Assembly: GCA_019095985.1 (NCBI GenBank)
Contig: CM032662.1
Coordinates: 35,115,247 to 35,179,246, forward strand
Source of the DNA: Streblospio benedicti
Lineage: Eukaryota > Annelida > Polychaeta > Spionida > Spionidae
Direction of reading: 5' to 3'
Length of the DNA stretch: 64,000 nt
Made by a program: the position numbers and the translations under genes. The notes beneath the pieces were generated by a model. That model did no database searches. It was not told the origin of the DNA and worked only from the letters and a program-made list of their open reading frames with translations. Of this stretch, positions 33,801 through 46,200 are shown piece by piece; the stretch's first letter is position 1, and the number at the start of each line of letters is the position of its first letter.

Positions 33801-35205
33801 AGCTTGTCAGTCTATAGCTAACCCTCCAAGACGAGAACCACTAATGCCTACTAAAATGCCAACAACTGTATGGGAAGTCATCCACCTGGACATTTTTGGA
33901 CCCCTCCCAACGGGCGAATATATCCTGGGAATCATGGATGAATGCTCTAGGTGGCCTGAAGCAATTATAACAAAATCCATCACAAGTGAATCAGTGATAA
34001 GACAACTGCGAGCTGTTTTCTCCACTCATGGAATAGCAGGTACCATAGTTACGGATAATGGACCACAGTTCATTAGTGACATGTTTGAACAATTTTGTAC
34101 AGAATTGGGAATTAAGCATCGCCGCACAACACCATATTGGCCAGAAGCCAATGCAGAAATTGAACGCTTTTTTAGAACTTTGAAAAACTTTCTAATTGCA
34201 GTTAATGTTGAAAGGAAAAACTGGAGAAATGAACTATTTAGATTCCTTCTTTCATATCGCACAACTCCACACTGTTCCACAGGAAAAGCACCATGTGAGC
34301 TATTGATGAATAGGATTTTAAAAACCAAAATACCAGATATAGCAAACACCCCACAAAATCCTCACATGGAAGAAGCAGTAAAAAAAGATAAAGTTCAAAA
34401 GGAGAAAGCGAAAATTAGAGTTGATAAAAAGACAAAGGAATCGCAAATCAAAGAGGGGGATAAAGTGCTAATTCTTCAAGAAAAGAAAAATAAACTGACT
34501 CCAAACTTTGATCCCGACCCTTACCTCGTCATAAGAAGAACCGGGTCTGCACTGGTATTGAAGAGGAACAATTCTATTATAAGGCGAAATGTGGCACACG
34601 CTAGAATATACATGAGGTGCAATGCTTCAGTGAGCAACAATGACAGTGATACAGAGCCCGAGGATGAATTAGATACTGAGGGAATAGCAGCTGACCACAC
34701 GGCTCCAGACGAAGCCCCACTTGCACTGCAGAGACCAGAAAGAATACGTCGCAGACCCACATACCTTGATGACTATATAACAGACTGACTTTAAGTTTTA
34801 ATACATTATGGATATTGAGAGATTTTATGATATGTGCATACAAAACTGGTGACTAAAGTATAATCTTTTTACTCATGTTTAGACTAAAATATTTGGTTAA
34901 TTAAGTGTTTGTCAACATGGATATTGCTATGAGGCTGGATCAAACATAGATATTTTTCTGTTCAGATATTTGTATTTGATATTTATAATTAAGTGTTGTA
35001 TAATATTTTTACCTGTTGTGGTGCTGGGCTAAATATGTTTTTAAGATAAGTTGGGGGAGGATATTATGTTTGTTAAATAATGATTACTCCCTGCCTACTT
35101 AATAGGCATGAAATAAGGATTACCCCGCCGGAAGCGGGCGGTTTTATTCAGTTTGTAAATGGCTACGTGACGAGATAAAGTTTGTGAATCAATGAGTCAA
35201 ACAGT
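30830..35205 (+). mobile_element. Ty3/gypsy-type LTR retrotransposon fossil
   Basis: A Ty3/gypsy (Metaviridae-like) element of the type often labelled K02A2.6-like in animal genomes. A single open frame of 1,284 codons (30934-34788) holds, in order: a capsid-like gag region; two zinc knuckles (about 31504-31610); aspartic protease with VDSGAT (about 31780); reverse transcriptase with the ADD catalytic motif (about 32620); RNase H with VDAS (about 33060); and integrase with HHCC finger, catalytic D, D and E (about 33690-34160) and a GPY/F-like tail. A purine-rich tract at 35049-35062 is followed by what may be a short 3' LTR to about 35205. I see no matching 5' LTR, so the left end looks incomplete or unrecognised. 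The long open frame suggests a fairly recent insertion. Confidence 0.85.
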
Positions 35206-35930
35206 GCAAATTACATAATTCACAGAATCCTGTAGTTTCACACATAATTTAACAAAATCCTGTCTAATCGATTACAAATCTTCAATGAAGTTACAAAGTG
35301 CAAATATTTATGGGTATAATCATTGCTTATAAACATGAAAAGCTTTCAAATTCAGGCCAGTTTTTTTCTCTACAGCAACATTTCACATTTTCCTCCTCAT
35401 TTCACTGCTATTCACAACAGGATAATTGACATATCCATGCCACATTGGCTACATACAATGTAGCAATCTTAGCTGACTACTACTCCATACATGGTCGGAC
35501 TATTCATTTCATATACTGGATGACATGAGACAGGGTGTCACTTCCCACTCATCCATTCAAAGAAACATTTTCTAAGAAATACTGTGGACATAATTTCCCT
35601 AGTCTAAAGAGAACTTCATTGCTTTTAACTGTTAATCAGATCTGGTAAGAATTATCTATGCAAACGCGTCAACATCTTGTACATAGATAACGCTATTACA
35701 GTAGAACAGTGGAAATTACTGCAAAATAATGAAACCCACATCTATTGGATCTGACAAGTTTATTACCTTGAAATACAGTAATTACAGTGCACTTCCATTC
35801 TACTAGTACACAACTCGCTACAAAACACAATGACCCTCTTGCCACCACAAAAAATGCTGGTTTCTACTACAAACATTAACATTTTGGGGGGGGTAATTTT
35901 ATACTGCCAAACTAGATTGATGATTGAAAT
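35206..35930. repeat. Better-quality copy of the 29.16-29.82 kb block
   Basis: Host sequence directly to the right of the retroelement. The same roughly 700 bases occur at 29156-29818 with many errors. Shared landmarks include CAAACAGTGCAAATT at the left edge and AAACTAGATTG at the right edge. Most likely two haplotype versions. Confidence 0.75.
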
Positions 35931-38900
35931 AGCGGTCTTTTCGAGTTAATGTCATGGCTCATTTTTATCATTCTAACTTTTTTTAACCTTAAATCATAGT
36001 ATGAATTATCATTATATATCATGACGTAAATTTGATTACTTTGCAACAATAGCATTACAGAGGGTCCACACAGCTTTAGAAGTTTTACTTTCAAAAGATG
36101 TTCTTCATAAAATCCCTGAATACTCCCATGTGAGTTTCTTGGCAAGACACAAATATGCTTGACCATCAATTACAATTGAATAAAGAATTCAATAGAATGA
36201 CAATTGCACATGGATACATGTACAACATGAAAATTGAATATCTAACACTCTGATAGCCATCTCCAATTCAAAATGATTGTTTCCTTTTCAAACGACAAAT
36301 GTAATTGGTTTCCGATAAGAATTTTTCTCTTGACGAAACTCTGAAATCTTGTCAATTAACGCCATGATTTACAAAGACAAAAATAAATCAAACTCACAAG
36401 ATTCTGCTTATTTCAACTAGAACATTTTTAGGACATCTATCAAATTTTAATCTTGTACTATAAAATGAACATATATACATATTCATCTCAATGGCTCAAT
36501 GGGAATGTTGTACACTAAATAACATTGCCCCAATTATGTCAGAGCTCCATATGCAGCTATGCTGGGTCCCATTTAACATAATGTGTTCGTTACTGTTACT
36601 TTTATTGCCTCCGGCATTCATTATTTTAGTTCTATACTAGAAATGACCAACAGTAATAGTCTACAGTGTTCCCACGTAATATTACAACATCAACTCTTAA
36701 ATAATAAGCATAAACTTTTAGTGTAAGTAATACTGTTTATCACATCAATCCGAATGAAGATGTTTTAAGGTAATAACCATAAACCTAGCATTTTCAACAC
36801 ACAACAAAGCATTTACATTGCAATCTAAACAAAAATGAATGATAAAAACTTCTAAAAAAGGATTGGAAAATCATTGCGATTCATTTGTGTATTGAGTTCA
36901 CTTATACTTTGATCTTATTTTGAGACACATTAGAATAACTCCAAAACTAATTTAGTAAGTACTAAGTACTAAAAACTGCAAAATTACAACACTCCTTATC
37001 AATAAATGAAATAAAGTGCAAAAATGTTCCATGTGTATGTCTTTTGATTTTGCACCTAATCAACTTGTCATTCACATCTTTATCCTGTGAACATATGTTT
37101 AATTTTCCTCTCTGAACCAATGCCAATTTCACAATGTTAAAATGTAAACAAAAGAGTGTTTGTTTGAATTAAAGTTCAACTATAAATTCAATGTCACTTC
37201 AAGTTTATAGTTTTGATGATGTGATAACCATAAAGGCAGTATTTATTTTCAACAAATGGTAAAGGACATGTATTTTCAATTTCTGTACATATGATTTATT
37301 ATATAACATTCTAAGGAATCCTGGTAAAAAATAACAATATTGTTATATAATGAAGACCTTAATTAGTAAGTTGCATAAATAAATAGCATGCATAAATTAT
37401 CACAAAATAGAAACAAAACATGACAAGGAGTTTTCAGGTAAATGTTAACTTGATTAAATAATAATATTTTCCACACATGTATATCTTATGTTTGTATAGA
37501 TGGATTCTCCTGTATCATTGGCACATAGCTTTTTTCAGTTGGGTAGAAATTCTGTGAGGTAAACTGCATCGTTATAATGTTTTGTTAACAAAAGATGCGC
37601 TAGAACAAAGTCCTATGGATAAAAATCATATGGATTCAGAGCATAAGACAATACTCAACCATAATCACATTTTCGGTACTATATTTTCAGCATGTGATGA
37701 ACTTCATACTGTATTTGTAGCAATCACTTCCAGTGCCTTAGGCAATGAATATAACATTAATAATCTGTTTGTAATTATCTATTTATACCATTCACTTCAT
37801 CAAACTATTTCCAATATTTTCCATTTAGCGTTCTCATCATCAAATTTTATGTTTTTGGCCTCATACACACTAAGAATCAGAGATTCAGGACGATAAGGGC
37901 CTTCTTTATTTCAAATACATGTGAATATAGGAGAATTAATACATGTCCCAATCTTATCATTCATGTTCCACTGCATATTATGTAACTGAAGATAGAAGTG
38001 TCAATTCTATATGTCAAATAAAAAGATAAGCACAATGAAAATTCATTCTTCATGCATTGTAATATGAATAACTTTTAATGTTTACACAACGGCTACCTAG
38101 GCAACATATTTGTATAATTTCTAAACTAGGGCCAGTAGCATATTATTTGTTTCATTTACTGGCTCATTGGCTACCACTTTCCTTGAAGTTGAGAGAGTTT
38201 TTACATCACAATATAAACATCAACAAAGAAATGTTGACTCAATTACATAACTGCTATGCTGATCCATATTACCACTGCATAAACAAAGGTAAAACTGACA
38301 GCGAATATATTGACATACATGTATATATTATTTCTTACTTACTCGATTTCAAAACAATTGCAAAATTCACTTTTGACTCTCTGGTCACCATCAAAGAGAA
38401 TATTAGGTGTCATCAAACAATTAACACTATGATGTTATTTACAAAGTTTGATTTACCTTTTACTCCTCTCAAATCCAGAATGATACTGCATAGTATCCAA
38501 AATGTCGCTATCCACATTTTGGAAGGATTTATCCTTAATTCTGCCAACAAGAAGCAGAAATATATCGTGATTTAGACATCAAATCATGAGTTGTTATCCG
38601 ATGGGTTTGTAAATTTGAGTTGAGGATTTACACAATGCACATCTTAGCTATCCTGGTTTTTCGCTCACTTTTTGACACTACTGTGCCATTGAAGCATTGA
38701 GAATGCACACCGATTGCTATCCAGTAAACTTGCACTGTGATCTAATATTGCACTCCGTTTAGTAAAGTTCACTACCTTTCCTAAAAACACATGAAAATGA
38801 TGAGTTAATCTTAGCTAGAATTTGACAAACATCTTTCTTGGATGGCCTTCACCTATTATATTGTCAAAATCAACAGCCTCGGTCAGATTTTTGTTTCTTG

Positions 38901-40450
38901 TCTACTACCACCAAAAATATCGTTTGACCATGATTATGAAGTTTGACTAGCGCCATCTATTAGTGAATGTTTATAAAAGTGATAGCAGCGCCTCGCAAAA
39001 GCTGCGGTATGTTTAAAAACTAAAAGGACCTGCAATTATTTTTTTGTTGCTCACGATTTTAGAATACAGAGAATACAATGCAACTAGATTTGTTGGAAAT
39101 TGTTGGTGATATGATTGACGGGGATTTCTTTTGTACACAACTGCATATCTATAATTGACAATCTTAGTAGATCTAGCAAAATTAAAATTATTCCTGTTCA
39201 TCGTGTCTGAGTTGACAGTTCCAGTCTTTGATAGTACATCGAGACACTTAATTATCTATCCTTTTTTTCATTTATGAAAAAATATTTTAACCCTTTGCCA
39301 ATTAGCATAACTTTTCATTGGGGTAATCTGTAGGTATCTGTAATCTGTGGTAATATCTTGTAGATTTTTAAAGAAAGTAATATTTTGGATAGAAATGGGA
39401 GATAAGGTTCTTACATTAATGTGAAACTACCAATCAAATAGGACATTTTATGGTCCTAGATGGTGTAGAGTCATCGTCCAACTGCCAATAGAAAATTCTC
39501 ACAACACAACGATCAACGTAAAATTCGCACAATTCCTTTTGATAAGTCACTGGTATTGTGGCCGTGGTGGGGAAGGTCGGGGTGAGGTGGGGTGCAGTCA
39601 TGGCTCCGAGACCTGTGAGTAATTCGTATACTATGTCAAGTATATGTGGTCTCTTACTTACCATGATGAATTGTATGAACATATTCTACTTTCTGTCTCT
39701 CACATCTCTTTTTAGCAAGCATACTGGGAAACACATGTATATAAAATTATATGAAGCTTTCCGGGGCGAGGGGGGCACTAACCTATATTTTGTACGGGGG
39801 GCGCCACCAGACATTTGATATCTTGGGTGAAAGGTGCTAAAATTTTGCAAAACATAAGGCTTAAAGTGCTGATTTTCCAATCTGAAGAAAACATGTCTTA
39901 TTTCAATGAGTCAGTATGTACTAATTAAGTATCGTGTTCTTATTTACCTTTTCATATATCTCTATATATATACAAAATATTTAAAAGCAGATTCTTGCTT
40001 GATTGAAATAAACCTAACCATTTGATCAAATACCCAAATTTATTGATGTTAGTACAATTCAAAACATGATGAACCTCAGGAATTACATTCATGACGCGTC
40101 ATATTTCATGCAACACCATCACAAATACATTCTTGAATAGTGCTTACACTTTAAATTTGAGATACAACATTGCTATAATAATTAAAACAATATTAACTAA
40201 TATAATTATTCAATCATGAATAAAATGCACATTTAGCTATCCAAAATCATATGTACTTGTGTGTTCCTAATACCATACATGTTCAGCTACATGTACTCAT
40301 TTTGGAGGAACAAGTCCTATCAAGTGCTGATTTTAGCAACTTGGGTCATGAAGTGCTGATTTTTGGAGGTGAAATTGTGACCCATTCCGGTGGCGCCTAC
40401 CCGTTCGCCAAATGTATTAAGTGCCTCCACCGGGGAAGCTTTTGCATCTT
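35931..40450. other. AT-rich non-coding region
   Basis: No exon I can defend on either strand. A plus-strand open frame of 165 codons at 38078-38575 has no recognisable motif and AT-driven composition, so it is probably chance. Downstream exons of the CARD gene that starts at 40587 would be expected here but were not found. Confidence 0.5.
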
Positions 40451-40452
40451 AC

Positions 40453-40589
40453 CTTGATATCCTGAATGAGTTCATCAGTGAGAATGTCACCTTTGGAAAA
40501 ATACACGAGGAAATTGAGGTCCACCTTGAGGTCCTTCACCAACTGCTGCTGGTTATCCTGAAGCAGTTTTCTGTGGGTAGGGTCCATTT
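40453..40589 (-). CDS. First coding exon of a CARD-domain gene
   Basis: Reading from ATG at 40587, this exon encodes 45 residues: MDPTHRKLLQDNQQQLVKDL, then KVDLNFLVYFSKGDILTDEL and IQDIK. The donor is GTAAGA at 40452. A good acceptor TTTCAG ends at 40590, so a 5' UTR exon is expected upstream. The pattern M-D-x-x-x-R-x-LL...LV-x-L-x-VD-x...I-x-DI is the first half of a CARD domain, and closely resembles the starts of caspase-9 and caspase-2. CARDs link adaptors and caspases in cell death and innate immunity. The second half of the domain and any catalytic part were not found in the window. It may be a split gene, or an orphan exon left by rearrangement. CARD and death-domain genes are expanded in amphioxus (established knowledge). 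Confidence 0.6.
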
Positions 40590-43500
40590 CTGAAACTGTT
40601 AAATGATAGATCTACATGATATTGACACAACCAATGGTTGGATCACAGGGATAGTGTTGGAATTAACAGGAAATCATTATTCAGACCCTCCTGGACCCCT
40701 CTGCGTGTACAAAATTAAGATATGCTCCTTTATCGTAGGACTGGTCGGCTGACTGGTAGATTTAACTGTGTTGACGCGGTTTTAATTCAAATTTACACCG
40801 TGTTGAACAAGCAGACTGTACTGATAACATTCAGACTACATTTTGTACGTTTGCATTGTGACTGCTGGCAAATATTGCCTAAAGATGGCAGCACGTCCCA
40901 AGTGTACTTTCTTAAAGAAGGAAGTTAATTAATATACCAAATGTGTCAAGCATACTAAAGTAAACTTTAGTTATTAGAAGTTGTATAAGTATTTTCTATG
41001 TGTTAAATGGATAGCATAATCTACCCACAAGCGTAAGGTATTGCATTTAGTTTATAGTTTGGGCTGTCATGAATATGTTCATTGATGATCTTAAGAATCA
41101 TTGCACAACTTTCACTCTTGAAGTACATGTATTAATTGTTAGGGAGCAGCCATTATTTATGAGGGTGAGGGGGCTGTCGGATTTGTGTCATTAGCTTGCA
41201 CTGAAATTTTACCCGCCCCCCTTGGAAGTTGTGCACTCAAAATTTACCCCGCCTCCCTCACATTTTGTCCATTAAAATCCGCCCCACCCCCCTTTCCTCC
41301 TTCATTTCAGAGTGAATTCAACATAGCACTTAATAATTGAATTTTATAAAAGACTACATGAAAAATGTAAACTGTATCAAAACCAGTTGTACATCATGTC
41401 AGTATTTTGTTTTTTTACGTAATACACATTCTGATCTTGATGTTGTTAATATACAGTAGGTTGGTCATCATCACTATCAACATTATCAGTTTCATCTGAA
41501 CTATTATCCAATTCTTGTTTATTCATCAGTATCATCATCATTGGGAACAACCCGATCAACATTTTTTTCATTACTTAATTCATCATTTGCATCACATATC
41601 AGTATTGTTGAAAGAATAAAACTGTATCAAAAATATTTGGTTTTATAGTTTAGTTGTTTTTTTTTGTTGTTTTTTGCTATTTGTTTGCAAGTTATGGAAA
41701 AATCATATATGAAAGTTTTAGAAGTGTGTGATGCCCGCACAGAGCGCGAAAAAAAAATCATCCTGTTAGAATATTTAGTTAATATATTAGAACATGATGC
41801 ACTGAAATTTGATCCCCCATTCCCTCGCATTCAAATGTGACGCTCCTCAAAGTCCTTGCACTGAAATTCCCCCCATTCTGACCGCCCCTTAGGATATTAA
41901 AACCTTCTCTTGAAAGAAACGATGTCTTTAATAAGATCACTTTTTGTGATCCCATTTCATCTGGATTTGATACTGAATCACTTTTACTAGGACATGCTTG
42001 CAGGATGAGTCTCCCCGTCTCGAAAGAGATGCTGCCCCACACCAGCAGTTGGGTGATTTTGACAATTGGGTCCTAAAAAAGTGATTCAGTATCAAATCCA
42101 GATGAAATGTAGTACCATAAAATACATTGATAGCGCATCATTTAAAAGATGAGAAGGCATAAAAGTGGAGCCTGTCCACTGGCAGGGTATGAATCTCATG
42201 AAAATTTGGTCACAAACCACAGGGCAGGCAATTATTAATAGTAGCCAGCCGTGACAAACAACGTCCAGCATTTTATGTTAATATTGAGAATCCCACAAAA
42301 GTAGCCTAAATATCTGACCGTGAACTTTTGAAGCCAGTTTATCAGCAAAAATCACAAAGCATGAAGGTATATTTCTAACGAAATGTGTACATTCTTAAAA
42401 AAAGTCTCCATCGGAATTGAAGTGCCAGGTAGTAGATTATCATTCTTGAGGGTAATTTTTAAATGTCAAACAATATTCTGTAGTCTTTAAAAAATTAATA
42501 ATGAAGTCATATCATGAAGAAAAATGTCTACACTGAATACAATTTTAAAGAGCGGAAGGAATGAAACATTATAAATTTTAGTTGGGACACTTTTTAAGCA
42601 AGACTTTGCCGTTAATAAGGGCTATTTTCATACTTTTTGTCAGCTTTTGTAGCTTGTTAGCAAAAGTGAGAGGACAATTTCCTTGTAAGGCCCATTACAT
42701 AGGATATATGTAGTTAGAGCTAAATTTCATCACCACATTTCGAATACTTTAGATTATGATTGTGATATTTGTAATTGAAACCTCTATTCAATGTTAACGT
42801 TATAAATAATTTTTGTGACTGATATAAGTAAAGTGACTTTCTGTATTGAAACATATACTAATATCCGAATATGAATATCTTTAATAAAATAGAATATAGT
42901 ACAACATCTAATTAAGAGCACATCTTATAGAGATGACCTTTATAAGAAGACAATTCTTTGCAATCCCAAACCTTTATAAAGCGACCGCTATGAATTCCCA
43001 TATAGAGACCGCCTCCAATGAGGCCGCATGAGGTTCTATGTATAATAGTGATTGTTCCAAAGAAAAATTTCTATGTATGATTAAAAAAAGTTTATTCCCC
43101 CATGATGTCAATAATCCAGTGAAACTGTGTGGAGCTTTTGTGCTGCCCCTTTTGTAAAGGTCAATGGTGTCAGGTTTTCTACTCATGGGCAATTGTCCAA
43201 TGAATACCTTTGCGAGGTATCAGTGGATTTCATATCTAATCTTTCAGAAGAAAATATGGCACTAAAAAGGGTTTAGCTGAACCCTCTAAACCACCTCTGA
43301 GCGCGGATTTGGCAGTAGTGAGGATGGATTTGTTACACTGTCAGATCCAGGTTTTCAGAAAAAGGGGGGTGGGGGGTGGCTGACTTATTAAAGGGATCTC
43401 ATGGGTTTTGTAAGCGTGATTGAAAGCAAACATGCCGAAAACCCTATGAAAATAAGGTAGTTTGATGGGGGTGAAAAAAGGGTTGGGGGGGGGGGGGGAG

Positions 43501-44564
43501 GGCGCATGTTTTAGATTGATGATGTTATGCAATATGCTAAAGACAGTGCAATACAAATTGAATACAACAATCATGTATAAATGAACATTGCAAGTAACAA
43601 TGTGGACTATTTGCTTTTCTGTGCTGTAACTACTGCACATGATAATAAGCAATTTGCCAAGTGCAACAAGAAGCTTGTGGCGGATCTGAGGAATCTAACG
43701 TTTCACAAGCTCATAATGAAAGTGACATCGATACGACGACAGGAAGGATCATATCTAAGGTGACATCATCGGGTCGGTACTATGGTGATGCCTAAATGGA
43801 AGGAGGCTTCGATAATTTGCCCTTTTAGGAATTATAGTAGCAATTTAGTTCTATGCTATAGTTTTTCAGTTGTTTATTCAATTATATTGTTTATTTATAC
43901 CAGGGGGCATGTGTATTTGTACCGGTACATACTTGTAGAATTTTCTTATCAAAGCAAACTTTATATATAACTGAGGACTTTTTACAATGAAATATACATG
44001 TTGTATAGTCATGTTTGATATAATGACATCCTTTAAAATAGAATGATTATATTTGGTAATTACATATATACGTGCGTGTAGACTATATCATTTGAAATTT
44101 GGATAGACAACATGTGCATGTGTGACTGGCATGGCAAAGCAATTCACAAGCAATAACTTTCTTGCAGTATGTAGTAATTTATGTTTTACTAGAAGTTTTT
44201 CCAATACATGTATAGCAAATCACAACATATCCTATTGGCAACTTTTCAAAATAACATTCTTGATATTACAAAACAGCCTTGTAGTTACTTCCTTATTGCC
44301 TTGTTTTTCATTTCATTGTACACCAGGAATAAATGTATAGTGTATTATGCTCAGAGGGGTGGTGAAATGTTCTGATTTCTCTAATATATTAGGTGGTTGT
44401 CAGTCCAATATTTTGACGTGTTTATAGAATCCTCCAGACTACGGCGATCACAGCACACATGTGGATCTAGGGCTAGCATATAATATTGGACATGGAAATC
44501 ACTGAAAAACAATTGAATGTAAACTTAGTCTAATTTTGAAAGTTTTCCTTTACTTGGGAAGCAG
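40590..44564. other. Non-coding region with short repeats
   Basis: AT-rich, no exon seen. It holds C-rich repeat fragments at 41205-41300 and 41805-41890 that share CACTGAAATT followed by C runs, a degraded MITE-like stretch at about 42895-43025, a G-rich patch at 43360-43500, and the inverted repeat at 41953-42109. Confidence 0.5.
41953..42109. repeat. Perfect 33-base inverted repeat
   Basis: Arms 41953-41985 and 42077-42109 are exact reverse complements over 33 bases (starting CATTTCATCTGG, ending CACTTTT), separated by 91 bases. The spacer has its own small hairpins, such as TCTC-GAAA-GAGA. No target duplication is evident beside the arms. Either a young foldback element or a functional hairpin. 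Confidence 0.85.
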
Positions 44565-45060
44565 ATGCATGTGAAACTCAACTCTCAACATAATTTATAT
44601 GATTCCTACCCAAGTTTCAAATGGGCAACAGTAATAAAGATTTTAGGTGTATATTTCACATATGATAACACAGAACTACAAAACAGGAACTATAATGAAA
44701 AATTGAAAAACTTGGAAAAAACATTGAATTTATGGAAAATGAGAGATCTTTCCTTAGTAGAAAGAATTCTTATAGCTAAAACATTTGGTATATCAAAATT
44801 TCTATAGATTTCTTCAATTATTGAACTAGAAACAGATATTATCAGTAAAATAGAGACTATTCTATATCATTTCATCTGGCAAGGCAACAGAGCAAAAATA
44901 AAAAAAACAGTGTTCTGGTAAGTGATTATTGTTATGGAGGGCTCAGAGCACCAGATCTGAAATCTATTATTAAAGAGCTCTCAGAAATGTTTTGGATCAA
45001 ACGATATATAGACAATACGGAACCCATTTAGAAATTAATAATTAACAGTTACCTTAAACC
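44565..45060 (+). mobile_element. L1-like LINE reverse-transcriptase fragment
   Basis: Frame 44565-44807 reads IKILGVYFTYDN, then LEKTLNLWKMRDLSLVERIL and IAKTFGISKFL. This is the region after the reverse transcriptase of L1/Tx1-type LINEs, where W-x-x-R-x-LS-x-x-x-R is typical. Similarity continues past a stop codon (DIISKIETILYHFIWQGNRA) to about 45000. It is 5'-truncated and broken. Confidence 0.65.
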
Positions 45061-45313
45061 GTTTGGTGGAACCTTATTAGCTTATTGCATGTATGATGCT
45101 CTTTTTATGTCTCTAGACTCTACCCCAATGATGCTTTGCTGAGGAGACCAGATATTTACCATATTTCCAAACTACTCATATTCTTTTATTTGATTGTGTT
45201 TTGTTTATTTTCAAATAACAAAATATTTATGCTAGAAGATTAAATTTTTCAAATTTCTTTAGTACTTTTGAATTTTGCTTTAAACAGTTGTTAGGTCATC
45301 TTTGGTATTTTGA

Positions 45314-46200
45314 TTAACGCGCAGGTGCTAGGGCAATGTCAGTGGACCCCCTTCCAGGTAGCTTGCTTGCTACACACATTGCTGCTTTCCAAATGTCTTT
45401 GTCATGAGGTTCAGTTTTGAGAGTTTCCAGTCTTTCTGATCCCTCTCTGTCACCTGCTGCCATTTCGTCTTGGGTCTCCCTGCTCCACGACTTCCTGATA
45501 CGTGCATGTCGCATGCTGTGTTGATTGCACCGCTTAACCATTTCATGTGTCCATACCAACGGAGCCTTCTCTCCCTTAGAATATAATAAGGTCCAGATTC
45601 TCACCTGGAGGTTGCTACATCTTCCGGCCTCACATTGCAGATCTGTCTGATCATTGCCCTGTCGTTGCGCTGCAGATGATGAAGATTTGGCTTGGTCAAG
45701 GGTGGCCAGTGCCATTTTTCACTAGCATAGAGTATTGCACTGCGCACAAAAGTGCTGTCCACATGACCCCTTGTCTTGTATGAAAGGTGTCGAGAAAAAA
45801 AACCTGGTAGCAGATCTTTAAACTTCTTCCAAGCTGTTGTCACACGTGTTGTGGTTGCAATGTCACAGCCATCATGTTGTCTGCCATCACTTGGTCTCGC
45901 AATTCCCTGTCTACAATTTGTGTCATATGTCAGGTGTTTCAGCCCGATGCATTTCTTATGCACCTACTTCTTGCAGCCTTTGCAGAAGATGCTGTTTCTT
46001 CCTACTCCAGTGCAGCAGACAGCACCTTGTCTGAGTTCTGGAGAAGATCCAGATCAGTACCGCAGATCATGATCCTCGTCTTCTCTGCATTCACTCTCAG
46101 ACCCTTTTTCTCCATACATTCATTCTTTACTTTTGAGAATTTTTGGTACCAATCAATAGGGCGCTTTGTAGTGACTGATGTCAGGCTACCTACAAACGGT
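45314..46200 (-). mobile_element. LINE pol C-terminal fragment with PHD-like finger remnant
   Basis: Minus-strand pieces read GRNSIFCKGCKK...VHKKCIGLKHL (a PHD-like zinc-finger remnant), then RHLSYKTRGHVDSTFVRSAI, NDRAMIRQICNVRPEDVAT, WYGHMKWLNGAINTACDMHV and GAGRPKTKWQQVTERD. This resembles a LINE tail I have met often in lancelet and cnidarian sequences. Several stops and frameshifts make it a dead copy. The 3' end is at about 45314, after the LPGRGSTDIALAPAR ending. Confidence 0.7.

Noticed and set aside
39600-39614. Short plus-strand first exon MAPRP with a GTGAGT donor
   Set aside because: Fifteen bases are too few, no partner exon was seen, and chance donors of this quality are common.
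39434-39622. Second exon of the CARD gene
   Set aside because: The acceptor is acceptable, but the phase that follows the CARD exon hits a stop at once, and the other frames do not resemble a CARD second half.
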